Notes: a model not told the origin generated them from the letters alone. Positions 46,328-55,422 are shown, numbered from the stretch's first letter. The stretch is 64,000 nt of DNA from Micromonospora profundi (GCF_011927785.1 NZ_JAATJK010000001.1:2418001-2482000); one strand, 5' to 3'. Program-made: numbers and translations.

Positions 46328-49225
46328 TCAGGCGCGCCCGATGCGCAGCTGGATCGCGCTGGCCTGAACACGGGTGCGGACCTGGAGCTTGTCGAAGATG
46401 TGCGACACGTGCACGCCGATGGTCCGCTCGCTGATGAACAGACGCTGCCCGATCTCCTTGTTGGTCAGACCCTCGGCGACCAGGGCGAGCACCTCCCGCT
46501 CACGCGCGGTGAGTGCGGCCAACTCGTCGTCGACAGGCTGAGCCGGCGTGGCACCCCGGCCAGCGCGATCGTCGCGTTCCTGGAGCGGCACCCGGGCCCG
46601 CCCGGCCAACCCCCGGATCTCCGAGGTCAGCGGAACCGCGCCCAACCCCTGCGCCATCTGGTGCGCCTCGCGCAGCAGCCGGCCCGCGGTGGCCAGCCGG
46701 CTACGCCGGGCCAGCAGCGCCTCGGCCTGCCGCAGCCGCGAGTACGCCGCCGGGTAGGGATGGTTGCGGCGGTCCCACTCGGCGGCCGAGGTAGCCCACA
46801 GCTCCGGATCGCTGCCGTCGAGGCGGCTCACCTCAGCGGCGCACAGCGCCAGGAAGCCGTCCACAACCGACCGCACTGGCGGGGCAGCGGACTCGCTCTT
46901 GCGCGCGACGCGATCGGCCACACCACGCAGACGACGCACCGCAGTGGGGTCCACCGCCACGGTACGACTGGCGTGCGCCTCGGCCTCGGCGCGCAGGCCG
47001 TGCCAGACCAGCGCGGACAGGATCGTCACGTCGTCCGAACGGCTCTCGGTCAGGCCACGCTGGACCGCCTGGCGTGCCACATCGTGCCGGCCCTCCCACA
47101 TCGCCAGCCCGGCGCGCAGGGTGAGCAGCGGGATGACGTGCCGGGCACCACCGCCGGCGAGCACCGTCGCCACGGCGTCGAGATCCCGGTCGGCGGCCTC
47201 GATGTCGCCGTAGCCCACCGACAGTCGGCAACGGGCCAGCAGCAGCTCGACGGCGTCCGCCCCGGACGGTCGGTGCCGCAGCGCGGCGGCCACCACCTTC
47301 TCCGCCTCGGCCCACTGGCCCACCCGGAACAGTCCATTGGTGGCGATGGCAAGCAGCCGCGTCTCCCAGGTACGGCCCAGACCCAGCTCGGCGACCCGCT
47401 CGGCACCCCGCCGGGCCACCAGCACCCCCTCTTCGAGGATGTTCAGCGGCCCGGTCAGCAGCTCAGCGAGGTGCAGGTACGCGCACGCCACGTCCTCCGG
47501 TTGACCGGCGCGCTCGGCGGTTTCGAGAGCCTGGCGCATGACCGCCAACCCGGCGTCCGGGTCCTCCAGGCAGGCGTCGCTGAAGCCCAGCGCCGAGCTG
47601 GCCAGCACCACCTCGGTGGCGGAGCCCTCCACGTCGGCGGCGAGTGCCAGCGCCTCCCGGGCACGCTGTCCGGCGTCGGCGTACCGGCCCAGGTGCAGCA
47701 GCAGCTCGGCGAGGCGTGCCGCGGCGGTGGCCCGGTCGCGCGGCGAGCAGTCCGCCGCCTCCAGCGCCCGCTGGTATTCCTCCTCGGCCAGCGCGGAGCG
47801 CCCCGCCGCCGCCAGGTAACGGGCCCGCTGGATGTGCAGTGCGCAGGTCGGCTCCCCGCCCTGCAACTCGGCAAGCTCCTCCAGCAGGGCCAACGCACGA
47901 GCGTGCTCCCCGCAGTGGTGGGCCGCCTCGGCCGCATGGCCGAGCAGCTCGACCCGGTCCGCCGCCGGCGAGCCGGAGTCCTCGGCCAGCTGCAACGCCG
48001 CCGACCAGTGCCGGTGCGCCTCGGCGTAGCCGTGCAGCCGCTCGGCCTCCTGGGCCGCGGCCACAGCGGCCGGCAGGGCACGGGCCGGCTCGCCGGCCAG
48101 GCGCCAGTGATGCGCCAACCTGGCCTGCTGCAGCTCGCCCGGCGCGGCGGTCAGCGCCTCGGCGTAGCGCCGGTGGATGCCAGAGCGTTCGGCCGGCAGC
48201 AACTCGTGCGCCAGCACCTCGGCCACGAGACGGTGTCGCAGCCGGTAGCCGTCGTCGGCGCCGACCAGCAGCCGGTGAGCCACGGCGGCGCGGGCCGCGT
48301 CGATCAGCTCCCCCTCCGGCAGCCCCAACACCTCGGCCAGCAGCCAGTGCTGCACCGGCTCCACACCGGCGGCCACCGCGTGCACCACTGCGTGCGCGTG
48401 CTGCGGCAGCGCGTCGACCCGGTCGAGGAAGATCTCCCGCAGCGTCTCGGACAGCCCGTCGCGCCCATCGCGCAGGTCACGGGCCAACTCCTCGACGACG
48501 AACGGGTTGCCGCCGCTGCGCTGCCACACCTGGTCGGCCGCCTCGGCGGGCAGGTCACCGCCCAGCACCGCGGCGGCGAGCTTCTCCGTGTCGGCGCGAT
48601 CCAGTGGGGCCAGGTCGAGCACCCGCACCGAGCGCAGCCGGCGCAGCTCGGTGAGCACCCGACGCAGCGGGTGGGCGCCCTGCAACGACTCGGCGCGCAC
48701 CGCGGCCAGCACCGACAGCTGAAGGTCACCGAGACCGGCGAGCAGGTAGAGCAGGAGCTGCCGGGTGCTGCGGTCGACCCACTGGAGGTCGTCAAGGATC
48801 AGCACCAGCGGTCGCCCCTCGGCGATCAGATGCAGCCCGCGTGACACCCGCTCCAGCAGGGCGCTCGCGCCGTCCGGGCCGCCGGTCTCCTCGGCGAACA
48901 TCTGCAACAGGCTCCGCACGGCCGAGGAGGTGCGCGCCTGCGAGGCAGGCAGGTCGGCGTCGAAACGCCGCAACGCCTGCAGGAGAGGGTGCAGCGGGGA
49001 CGCATCGCCGATGTCCAGGCAACCGCCGGTCAACACCAGTGCGCCCTGGTCGCGCAACCGGGCACCGATCTCGCCGAGGAGGCGGGTCTTACCTACACCG
49101 CTCTCGCCGGTGAGGAAGACGGCGGCCGTCTGCCCCTGTGCCACGTCACCGATCAGGGCGGACCGAACCGTCTGCACCAGCCCGGCCCGGCCCACGAGCG
49201 GTGCGGTGTCCACATCGCTGGCCAT
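46328..49225 (-). CDS. Large ATP-binding LuxR-family regulator (LAL)
   Basis: A 965-residue signal-transducing ATPase. An N-terminal AAA/STAND domain has Walker A GESGVGKT (residues 40-47) and Walker B LVLILDDLQWVD; a long helical TPR-like region follows (about 350-870); the C-terminal LuxR HTH is at about 895-960 (LTAREREVLALVAEGLTNKEIG, SERTIGVHVSHIFDKL). LAL proteins activate catabolic or secondary-metabolite genes. Start by ATG seven bases after a TAGGCT box, with no ribosome site, suggesting a leaderless mRNA. Divergent from a cyclase-ATPase gene. Confidence 0.93.
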   Translation of the reverse strand: MASDVDTAPLVGRAGLVQTVRSALIGDVAQGQTAAVFLTGESGVGKTRLLGEIGARLRDQGALVLTGGCLDIGDASPLHPLLQALRRFDADLPASQARTSSAVRSLLQMFAEETGGPDGASALLERVSRGLHLIAEGRPLVLILDDLQWVDRSTRQLLLYLLAGLGDLQLSVLAAVRAESLQGAHPLRRVLTELRRLRSVRVLDLAPLDRADTEKLAAAVLGGDLPAEAADQVWQRSGGNPFVVEELARDLRDGRDGLSETLREIFLDRVDALPQHAHAVVHAVAAGVEPVQHWLLAEVLGLPEGELIDAARAAVAHRLLVGADDGYRLRHRLVAEVLAHELLPAERSGIHRRYAEALTAAPGELQQARLAHHWRLAGEPARALPAAVAAAQEAERLHGYAEAHRHWSAALQLAEDSGSPAADRVELLGHAAEAAHHCGEHARALALLEELAELQGGEPTCALHIQRARYLAAAGRSALAEEEYQRALEAADCSPRDRATAAARLAELLLHLGRYADAGQRAREALALAADVEGSATEVVLASSALGFSDACLEDPDAGLAVMRQALETAERAGQPEDVACAYLHLAELLTGPLNILEEGVLVARRGAERVAELGLGRTWETRLLAIATNGLFRVGQWAEAEKVVAAALRHRPSGADAVELLLARCRLSVGYGDIEAADRDLDAVATVLAGGGARHVIPLLTLRAGLAMWEGRHDVARQAVQRGLTESRSDDVTILSALVWHGLRAEAEAHASRTVAVDPTAVRRLRGVADRVARKSESAAPPVRSVVDGFLALCAAEVSRLDGSDPELWATSAAEWDRRNHPYPAAYSRLRQAEALLARRSRLATAGRLLREAHQMAQGLGAVPLTSEIRGLAGRARVPLQERDDRAGRGATPAQPVDDELAALTAREREVLALVAEGLTNKEIGQRLFISERTIGVHVSHIFDKLQVRTRVQASAIQLRIGRA

Positions 49226-49232
49226 GGCACGC

Positions 49233-49238
49233 AGCCTA
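49233..49238 (-). promoter_or_regulatory. -10 box (TAGGCT) of leaderless LuxR gene
   Basis: TAGGCT on the minus strand, seven bases before the ATG. An in-frame GTG 18 bases upstream of the ATG lies 5' of the expected transcription start and is therefore disfavoured. Confidence 0.5.
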
Positions 49239-49418
49239 ATCACACGCCCCTGGACCGTTCTACAACCACTTGCCGCTTGTGGTACTCGTCGCGTCGAGAT
49301 TGCGACTAAAGGTTGCGGGTGGCCGACATACGTCGTTCGGCAGATCCCCGGTCAGCCCACGAATGCCAATGTCCGGAGGGTCATCAGCCGTCAGCAGGAA
49401 AGGGCCGGTGCGCTACCC

Positions 49419-51689
49419 ATGATCACTATCGTCGCCGACAGGCCGCGGACCGACTACCCACATTGGCCGGTACCCGCGGAACGACGCACAGTCACCGTGC
49501 TGTTCGTCGACATCGTCGGCTCCACAGCACTTGTCGACAGGCTCGACCCCGAGGACGTCCGCGCCCTGCAACGCGCGTACTTCGACACCGTCGCCGGAGT
49601 GCTGCACCGCTGGCAGGGCGTTGTCGAGAAGTACGTCGGCGACGCGGTGATGGCACTGTTCGGGGCGCGGCACTCCGACGGCTTCGACGCGTACCGGGCG
49701 GTGCGCGCGGGACTGGAGATCCAGGCCGCGCTGGACCGTCGCTCGACGGTCGGCGACATCCGGCTGCGGGTCCGCGTGGGCGTCGCCACCGGCGAGGTGG
49801 TGGTCGACCTGGGCGACGCGGTCAGCGGGGGCCACGGCGTCGCCAGCGGCGCGGTGATCACCACGGCGGCCCGCCTCCAGGAGTACGCGCCTCCCGGCGC
49901 CGTCGCGCTCTGCGCCACCACGGCCCGGGCCACCGCCGGTCTGATCGCCCAACGCCAACTGGTATCGGTGCCGGTCTCCGGCCGGGTGTCGCCGATGCCG
50001 GTCTGGCATGCCGTCGGCCCGATACGCCCCAGCGTCGCCCGGCACGACGGCCCACTGATCGGCCGCCGCCGCGAGCTGGCCACCATCTCCGAGCAGCTGA
50101 CCCGGGCGCTGCGGGAGCGCTCGCCCCGCTGGGTGTCAGTGGTCGGCCCGACCGGCAGCGGCCGTAGCCGCATGCTGCACGAGCTGACCCGAACGCTGTC
50201 CACGATGGACGACGTGTCGGTGCGGTGGTGCGTGGTGGGCTGCCCGCCGTACCCCGATCAGGTTCTCGCGCCGGTCGCGGAGCTGGTCCGCAACCTGGCC
50301 GGGATCCGGCACGGTGACGGCCCGGCCACGGTCCGCAAACGCCTGACCGACACCTTGACGCCGTTGTTCACACCGGACCGGGTCGCAGCGGCGGTGCCGG
50401 CGTTGCAGCAGCTGCTTGCCGTTCCAGACGGCGGCGCCGACGCCCTGACCGGCGCAGCGATCTGCCGCGACGTCCTGCTGCGCCTGGCCGCCGACGGCCC
50501 GCTCGTCGTCGCAGTGGACGACGTGGACCGGGCCGCGCCGGCCGTGAGCCGGTTCCTGCACGCGCTGTTCAGCACCGCGACGGCGCGCGAGCTCCCGCTG
50601 GCGGTGCTCACCGTGCACCAGCCGCAGTGGGCCGACACCCGACCCGGCCCGGCCCGCCGGGTGGCGATCCGGCCGCTGGCCACCGTGCAGTCCGGTCGGC
50701 TGCTGCGCCACCTGCTGGCCCGCGCCGGCCAGCCGGTCGCCCTTGTCGACCGGCTGCTGCCGCTGGTCGGAGGACGACCCGGGCACGCGGCCGCGTACGT
50801 GGCAGCGATCACGACGTGTGCGGACCCGACGGCGGGCGGGCTGCCCGACGCGGTGCGCAGGGCCGCCGGCGCGGAGCTGGACCGGTTCGGCGGTGAGCAC
50901 CGTGCGGTGCTGATGGCAGCCGGCACCCTCGACGGCGGGATCTCCGGCGCGGCCATCGACCGCGCGCTCGACTGGGCGCCCGGGCGATCGGCCGCGGCGC
51001 TGCGTGATCTGGTCGCCGCCGGGCTGCTGCTCCCCCGCCGCGGCGGCGGGTACGCGTTCACCGCTCCCGCGCTGCGCCAGGTTGCCGCCGAGCGGCTGCC
51101 CCGCGCGCTGCGGGCCGTCTTCGCCCGCCGGGCCGCCGGCACTCCGCGCCTGCACAGCGTCCACTCGTTGGCCCGGCAGCCCGACAGCCGCGCTGCCGCC
51201 GTCCACCCTGGCGCCGTCAGCGCCGTCAGCGCCGTCAGCGCCGTCAGCGCCGTCAGCGCTGGCACTGTCAGCGCTGGCACTGTCAGCGGCTCGCCCGCGC
51301 GGCACGCCGAGGTCGTGCGTCTCGACACCGCGTTGGCCGGCTCGGCACCGGTGCCCCGCCGCACTCCCGTCTCGGCGGGCACCCCATCGGCCGCGGCGAT
51401 CCACGACATCAGCAGTCCGCTGGGCGTGCGACGGCTCCGAGCCGTCGGGTCGGCCGGTCATGCGCCGTCGGACCGGACCCTGCCGGGGTCCGTGTCGCAC
51501 ACCGGCACGCTCACTCAGTTACCCCTGCGGGCCGACCGGCTCCCTGCGGCGAACCGTGCGGCGCCCGCCGTGCCGGGGCCAGCGGGACGCCTCACCCGGG
51601 CCGGCGTCGGCGCTTTACCCGGTGCGGCGCACGGCGTACCCGCTGTGGTGCCGGTCCGTCCGCTGGAGGGCCTGGCCGCCTCCGCCTGA
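49419..51689 (+). CDS. Class III adenylate-cyclase-like domain fused to degenerate STAND ATPase
   Basis: A 756-residue protein. Residues 25-180 form a class III cyclase domain: metal-binding Asp31 (DIVGST) and Asp75 (GDAVMA) are kept, and RVGVATGEVVV is normal, but the catalytic Asn of the VNxAARL motif is Thr148 (ITTAARL; Arg152 kept). Residues 213-560 form an AAA-type ATPase whose Walker A reads GPTGSGRS with Arg249 for the invariant Lys. No TPR array follows; instead the last 180 residues are low-complexity, including an AVS repeat. It may be a sensory or scaffold protein rather than an active cyclase or ATPase. Only the ATG is available as start. Confidence 0.85.
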   Translation: MITIVADRPRTDYPHWPVPAERRTVTVLFVDIVGSTALVDRLDPEDVRALQRAYFDTVAGVLHRWQGVVEKYVGDAVMALFGARHSDGFDAYRAVRAGLEIQAALDRRSTVGDIRLRVRVGVATGEVVVDLGDAVSGGHGVASGAVITTAARLQEYAPPGAVALCATTARATAGLIAQRQLVSVPVSGRVSPMPVWHAVGPIRPSVARHDGPLIGRRRELATISEQLTRALRERSPRWVSVVGPTGSGRSRMLHELTRTLSTMDDVSVRWCVVGCPPYPDQVLAPVAELVRNLAGIRHGDGPATVRKRLTDTLTPLFTPDRVAAAVPALQQLLAVPDGGADALTGAAICRDVLLRLAADGPLVVAVDDVDRAAPAVSRFLHALFSTATARELPLAVLTVHQPQWADTRPGPARRVAIRPLATVQSGRLLRHLLARAGQPVALVDRLLPLVGGRPGHAAAYVAAITTCADPTAGGLPDAVRRAAGAELDRFGGEHRAVLMAAGTLDGGISGAAIDRALDWAPGRSAAALRDLVAAGLLLPRRGGGYAFTAPALRQVAAERLPRALRAVFARRAAGTPRLHSVHSLARQPDSRAAAVHPGAVSAVSAVSAVSAVSAGTVSAGTVSGSPARHAEVVRLDTALAGSAPVPRRTPVSAGTPSAAAIHDISSPLGVRRLRAVGSAGHAPSDRTLPGSVSHTGTLTQLPLRADRLPAANRAAPAVPGPAGRLTRAGVGALPGAAHGVPAVVPVRPLEGLAASA
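51213..51287 (+). repeat. Coding microsatellite: GCCGTCAGC x5 then a 15-bp unit x2
   Basis: Five perfect 9-bp units encode AVS, followed by two perfect 15-bp units GCTGGCACTGTCAGC encoding AGTVS. It lies in the low-complexity tail of the cyclase-ATPase protein (residues 599-623). Units change length in multiples of three, so copy-number change keeps frame. Confidence 0.9.
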
Positions 51690-51789
51690 ACGCCCGGCAT
51701 CACGGGGCAGTGCGGCGAGGCGGACCCCCCGCGGCGGACGGGACACGGACCGCGCGCCACGGTGGGAGGCAGCGTTACCTGTCGATCGT

Positions 51790-52356
51790 TCAGCCGGCGG
51801 CCAGGAAGGCCAGCACCCGTGGCCAGGCCGCGTCGGCTGCGTCCGGGGCGTACTCGTCGAGGTCGGGGTCGGTGAACAGGTGCCCCGCGCCGGGGTAGCG
51901 GAACACCGTCAGGTCGGCACCGGCGTCGGTCATGGCCCGCTGCCACTCGTCGACCTCGTCCGGCGCGTCGTACGGGTCCGGGTCGGCGAGGTGCAGGTGC
52001 ACCGGCAACCCGGGTCGAACCGCGTCCGGCGCGCCACCGGTGCCGTGCAGCAGGAGCAGCGCGGCGGCGTCGGGGCGTTCGGCGAGCAGCGCTCCTGCGA
52101 CACCGGCGCCCATCGAGAAGCCGGCGAGCACGGTCTCCGGCGGGAGGTCCCGCAGCGCTGTGCGGGCCCGGTCGAGCACCACCTCGTGGCCGACCTTGTC
52201 GAGCAGCGCGAAGCCCTCCTCGACGGTTTCGGTGGCGGGCACTCCGTACAGGTCGGGGGTGACGACCCGGTGCCCGGCGGCGCGCAGCCGGTCGGCGGCG
52301 GCGCGTACGGCGGGTCGCAGCCCGTACACCGAATGGAACAGCACGACGTGTCGCAT
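51790..52356 (-). CDS. Dienelactone hydrolase family protein
   Basis: A 188-residue alpha/beta hydrolase. The nucleophile elbow is GFSMGAG with Ser81 in place of the Cys of true dienelactone hydrolase; the acid Asp is in HLADPD and the His in YPGAGHLF. Related bacterial proteins hydrolyse small esters. The substrate is unknown. It lies 56 bases after a leftward glycosyltransferase gene; a CAGGAT box six bases before the ATG suggests it may also have its own leaderless start. Confidence 0.85.
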   Translation of the reverse strand: MRHVVLFHSVYGLRPAVRAAADRLRAAGHRVVTPDLYGVPATETVEEGFALLDKVGHEVVLDRARTALRDLPPETVLAGFSMGAGVAGALLAERPDAAALLLLHGTGGAPDAVRPGLPVHLHLADPDPYDAPDEVDEWQRAMTDAGADLTVFRYPGAGHLFTDPDLDEYAPDAADAAWPRVLAFLAAG

Positions 52357-52412
52357 CAGGTCATCCTGCCGCAGCGCGACGACGATTCCGGTGCGGCCAC
52401 GCGGGAGCGCGG

Positions 52413-53519
52413 TCAGGCCAACGCCGTCAGCCGGTCCACCAGTTCCGACGGCGGCGGCATGGCGGCGATCTCCCGGCTGACCTCCGCGGCGGCGATGCGG
52501 AGGCCGTCGTCGGTGAGCAGGCGGGTGAGCGTCAGCGCGGTGATGTCGCGGGGGCGCAGGGCCAGGCCGGCACCTCGACGGGCCACCAGCTCGGCGTTGT
52601 GCCGCCGGTCCCCCGCGCCCACGGTGGCCAGTTGGGGCAGGCCGGCGGCGAGAGCACCGAGGGCACTGCCCGCACCGCCGTGGTGGACCAGCGCCGCGCT
52701 CGCCGGCAACGCCTCGTCGAGCGGAATCCAGTCGACCACCCGCACGTTGCCGGGCAGCGACCGAGCCGACCGCGCATCGGGCCGGACCAGCACGATCTCG
52801 GCGTCCACCCCGGCGGCCGCGGCCACCACGGCGGGCATCGGCCCTCGGTCGCCGGGGCCGGTGAGGGTGCTGCGGGTGACCAGGATCCGGGGCCGCTCAC
52901 CCGGCTCACGCAGCCACGCCGGCAGCTCGCCGCCGCCGGCATAGGAGTCGTACCGCATCGGCCAGCCGCTCTGGGCGGCCACGCTGGGCGGAGCCACGGC
53001 GAGCGCGGCGGCCGGCGGCGGTAGCTCGGCCAGGCCGTGCCGGCGCAGGGCGGCGCCGAGCCGGGCGGTGGTGGCACGGACCAGTTCCCGGCCGTCGAAG
53101 AGGGCGTTCTCCTGGCGTACGGCCGGAATGTCGAGCCGCGCGGCGGCGACCGCTCCGGCGACGGCGAACGGCTCGTGCAACACCAGATCCGGCTGCCACC
53201 GGGTGGCAAGCGCGACCACCGAATCGGTGAGGTGGTCGTTGAGCTTGCCGAACAGCAGGCCGGCGCCCCGGGTGCCGGCGGTGCCGGCCAGCTCGGCGCG
53301 CGCGATCAGCGGATGACGGGGGAAGACCCGCAGCGCGATCCGGCCGAAGTCGAACCCCGGCGCGATGTCGTGCCCCGGCAGGCCGGCGTCGGCGGCTGCC
53401 AGCCCGCCGCCACCGGTGGCCAGCAGTACGTCATGGCCGGCGTCGCGTAGCGCGAGAGCGAGCGGCACGAGCGGGAAGACGTGCCCGACCAGCGGGGCGG
53501 AGACCACCAGCACGCGCAT
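52413..53519 (-). CDS. GT1-family (UGT/MGT-like) glycosyltransferase
   Basis: A 368-residue GT-B enzyme. The N-terminus MRVLVVSAPLVGHVFPLVPLA and the C-terminal donor motif VHHGGAGSALGAL (about residue 280) place it with natural-product glycosyltransferases that move deoxysugars or glucose onto small molecules. The LHEPFAVAGAVAAARLDIP acceptor-side segment is typical. It is 15 kb from the PKS cluster, so a link is possible but not implied. It precedes the dienelactone hydrolase gene in the same direction and diverges from a methyltransferase. Confidence 0.87.
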   Translation of the reverse strand: MRVLVVSAPLVGHVFPLVPLALALRDAGHDVLLATGGGGLAAADAGLPGHDIAPGFDFGRIALRVFPRHPLIARAELAGTAGTRGAGLLFGKLNDHLTDSVVALATRWQPDLVLHEPFAVAGAVAAARLDIPAVRQENALFDGRELVRATTARLGAALRRHGLAELPPPAAALAVAPPSVAAQSGWPMRYDSYAGGGELPAWLREPGERPRILVTRSTLTGPGDRGPMPAVVAAAAGVDAEIVLVRPDARSARSLPGNVRVVDWIPLDEALPASAALVHHGGAGSALGALAAGLPQLATVGAGDRRHNAELVARRGAGLALRPRDITALTLTRLLTDDGLRIAAAEVSREIAAMPPPSELVDRLTALA

Positions 53520-53613
53520 GGACGCTGATCCTATGTCAACAGAGCTGGAGCCGAATGCCCGTGCGGCCCGGGGCAACCCTGCCGGCCAGGCCGCCAGATC
53601 CGGCTGTACGCGG

Positions 53614-53647
53614 TGCGCCGGGCTGGCTATCCGGCCAGCCCGGCGCA
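53614..53647. repeat. Perfect 14-bp palindrome in divergent promoter region
   Basis: TGCGCCGGGCTGGC and its exact complement around a 6-base loop, between the divergent glycosyltransferase and methyltransferase genes. It is not in a terminator position. Confidence 0.7.
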
Positions 53648-53727
53648 TCTCTGATCATCGCCCTGCCATTCTTTAGCAGTTGCCAAGAATGTGCAACAAG
53701 GTCTGGGCAGCGCTCCGCAGCGGTAAC

Positions 53728-53733
53728 TAGTCT
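53728..53733 (+). promoter_or_regulatory. -10 box (TAGTCT) of leaderless methyltransferase gene
   Basis: TAGTCT lies seven bases before the ATG and no ribosome site is present, as for leaderless genes. Confidence 0.5.
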
Positions 53734-53740
53734 GCTCGCC

Positions 53741-54499
53741 ATGACTCCTTACCTCGTGGAACCGTGGGCCTGGCAGGAGAGCTGGGACCGTCAGCAGGAG
53801 GCGTACATGCCGGACCGGGAACACCGGTTCACCGCCATGCTCGACGCCCTCGACGCCGTACTCGATCGTCGACCGCCACGCCTGCTCGACCTGGCCGGCG
53901 GCACCGGCACCATCTCGCTGCGGGCGTTGGCGCGCTTCCTCGACGCCGAGGTGACACTGCTGGACCTGGACCCGGCGTTGCTTGCCATCGCCGGCGCCTC
54001 GCTGGGCGACCGGGCCGAGATCGTCACGGCCGACCTCGGTACCCCCGAGTGGCGCTCCGCGCTCCCCCACCAGGAGTACGACGGCGTGCTCACCGCCACC
54101 GCCCTGCACTGGCTGCCCGGCGACCGGCTCGGCCAGCTGTACGCGGAGATCCGCGACGTCCTGCGACCAGGCGGGATCTTCGTCAACGCCGACCACATGC
54201 CCGACGACGCCCTGCCCGAGCTGACGAAGCGGATGACCGGACGGGCGCGCGAGCGCCGCCAGGCGCGGTACGCCACCGGTTCGATGCTCTCCTGGTCGGA
54301 CTGGTGGGCGCGGGCTGGTGCCGACCCGACGCTGGCCCCGCTCGTCGCCGAGCGGCACGCCATCTACCCGACCGGGCACAGCCCAGAGTGGGCCCCTGCG
54401 GTGTCCTGGCACGTGAAGACACTCACCGAGGCCGGGTTCACCGAGGTCGGGACGGTGTGGCGCGGCGGCTCGGACGCCGCCGTGGCGGCAGTACGCTGA
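53741..54499 (+). CDS. SAM-dependent class I methyltransferase
   Basis: A 252-residue methyltransferase. The SAM-binding loop LLDLAGGTGT is at about residues 48-57, the acidic end of strand 2 is LLDLDP, and TATALHWLPG with LRPGGIFVNADH are the post-I motifs. The acceptor is unknown; the ALHW motif resembles small-molecule methyltransferases of the ubiquinone/trans-aconitate type. Probably leaderless. The crcB pair starts six bases after the stop, so co-transcription is possible. Confidence 0.87.
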   Translation: MTPYLVEPWAWQESWDRQQEAYMPDREHRFTAMLDALDAVLDRRPPRLLDLAGGTGTISLRALARFLDAEVTLLDLDPALLAIAGASLGDRAEIVTADLGTPEWRSALPHQEYDGVLTATALHWLPGDRLGQLYAEIRDVLRPGGIFVNADHMPDDALPELTKRMTGRARERRQARYATGSMLSWSDWWARAGADPTLAPLVAERHAIYPTGHSPEWAPAVSWHVKTLTEAGFTEVGTVWRGGSDAAVAAVR

Positions 54500-54505
54500 G
54501 CAGTC

Positions 54506-54982
54506 GTGCCAGAGCCGCCCGAGCCGCGTACCGATCCGGACGTCGACCTGCGGGTCCCCGCCGACCGACAGGAGTTGGCCGTCCATCCCCTGGCGGTGCT
54601 CGCCGCGATCGCGGCCGGCGGGGTGCTCGGCGCGCTGGCTCGGGCCGGTCTGCAACACGCCGCCCCGCATCCGCCCACCGGCTTCCCGTGGGCGACCTTC
54701 GCGGTCAACCTGTCCGGCTGCCTGCTCGTCGGCGTACTGATGGCGGTGCTCGGGCACCTCGGCGTCGGGCACCCCCTGGCCCGCCCGTTTCTCGGTGTCG
54801 GGGTGCTCGGCGGTTTCACCACCTTCTCCACCTACGCGGTGGACGTCCAGGAGGCGTTTGTCGCGGGCGCACCGGGCACGGCCGTGGCTTACCTGGCTGC
54901 CACGGTGTTCGGGGCGCTCGCGGCGGTCGCCGTGGGCGACGCGGCCGCGTCGGGACTGCTGCGGCGTCGGGTGGCCCGATGA
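54506..54982 (+). CDS. crcB: Fluoride channel subunit (CrcB/Fluc), first of tandem pair
   Basis: A 158-residue protein with four hydrophobic helices after a 28-residue hydrophilic N-terminus. GGVLGALARAG, FPWATFAVNLSGCLLVG and GFTTFSTYAVD are the Fluc signatures: the fluoride-coordinating Asn and the Phe/Thr polar track. Fluc channels export fluoride as antiparallel dimers. Its TGA stop overlaps the ATG of the second crcB gene, indicating a heterodimer. No fluoride riboswitch is seen upstream. Confidence 0.92.
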   Translation: MPEPPEPRTDPDVDLRVPADRQELAVHPLAVLAAIAAGGVLGALARAGLQHAAPHPPTGFPWATFAVNLSGCLLVGVLMAVLGHLGVGHPLARPFLGVGVLGGFTTFSTYAVDVQEAFVAGAPGTAVAYLAATVFGALAAVAVGDAAASGLLRRRVAR

Positions 54983-55341
54983 CAGTGCTGCTCATCGCGC
55001 TGGGCGCCGCCGTCGGGGCCCCGCTGCGCTATCTCGTCGACCGGGCCGTGCAGTCCCGGCACGACTCGGCGTTTCCGTGGGGGACGCTGACGGTGAACGT
55101 GGCCGGCTCACTGCTGCTCGGCGTCCTCGTCGGCCTGCCTGCCGGTCCGGCGGTGAGCGCCCTGCTCGGCACCGGGTTCTGCGGTGCGCTGACCACCTAC
55201 TCCACATTCAGCTACGAGACGCTGCGCCTCGCGCAGACCGGCAAGCGGCTCCTCGCGCTGGCGAACGTGATGCTCAGCGTCGCCGCCGGGCTCGCCGCCG
55301 CCGTCGCCGGCTACGCCCTGGCCCACGCCCTGCTCGGCTGA
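54979..55341 (+). CDS. crcB: Fluoride channel subunit (CrcB/Fluc), second of tandem pair
   Basis: A 120-residue, four-helix protein. GAAVGAPLRYL, FPWGTLTVNVAGSLLLG and TTYSTFSYET are the Fluc motifs. Two adjacent half-channels encoded by overlapping genes usually form a heterodimer, with one subunit in each orientation. The first copy carries a longer N-terminus; this one is the minimal size. Start by the ATG that overlaps the preceding stop. Confidence 0.93.
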   Translation: MTVLLIALGAAVGAPLRYLVDRAVQSRHDSAFPWGTLTVNVAGSLLLGVLVGLPAGPAVSALLGTGFCGALTTYSTFSYETLRLAQTGKRLLALANVMLSVAAGLAAAVAGYALAHALLG

Positions 55342-55397
55342 CCACAACAGCCGCCTGGCCCGCAGGCAACGGTGCCCCACCGCATCGAATACACCGA

Positions 55398-55422
55398 GGG
55401 TATATACGCGAGGTATACACCC
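55398..55422. promoter_or_regulatory. Operator-like inverted repeat of PadR gene
   Basis: GGGTATATAC-GCGAG-GTATACACCC: 10-bp arms with one mismatch. Strikingly AT-rich for this genome and lying where the -35 element and spacer of the PadR gene should be, so the regulator probably represses itself and the ABC transporter. Confidence 0.75.

Noticed and set aside
46400..48844. Rightward open frame of about 814 codons opposite the LuxR-family gene
   Set aside because: Shadow of a well-supported gene, with no domains and unlikely composition.
52413..54499. Glycosyltransferase and methyltransferase as tailoring genes of the PKS cluster
   Set aside because: They lie about 15 kb away behind several unrelated operons and terminators; a functional link is speculative.
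53520..54505. Fluoride (crcB) riboswitch ahead of the channel genes
   Set aside because: No sequence resembling the conserved fluoride aptamer is present; the channel genes start six bases after the methyltransferase.
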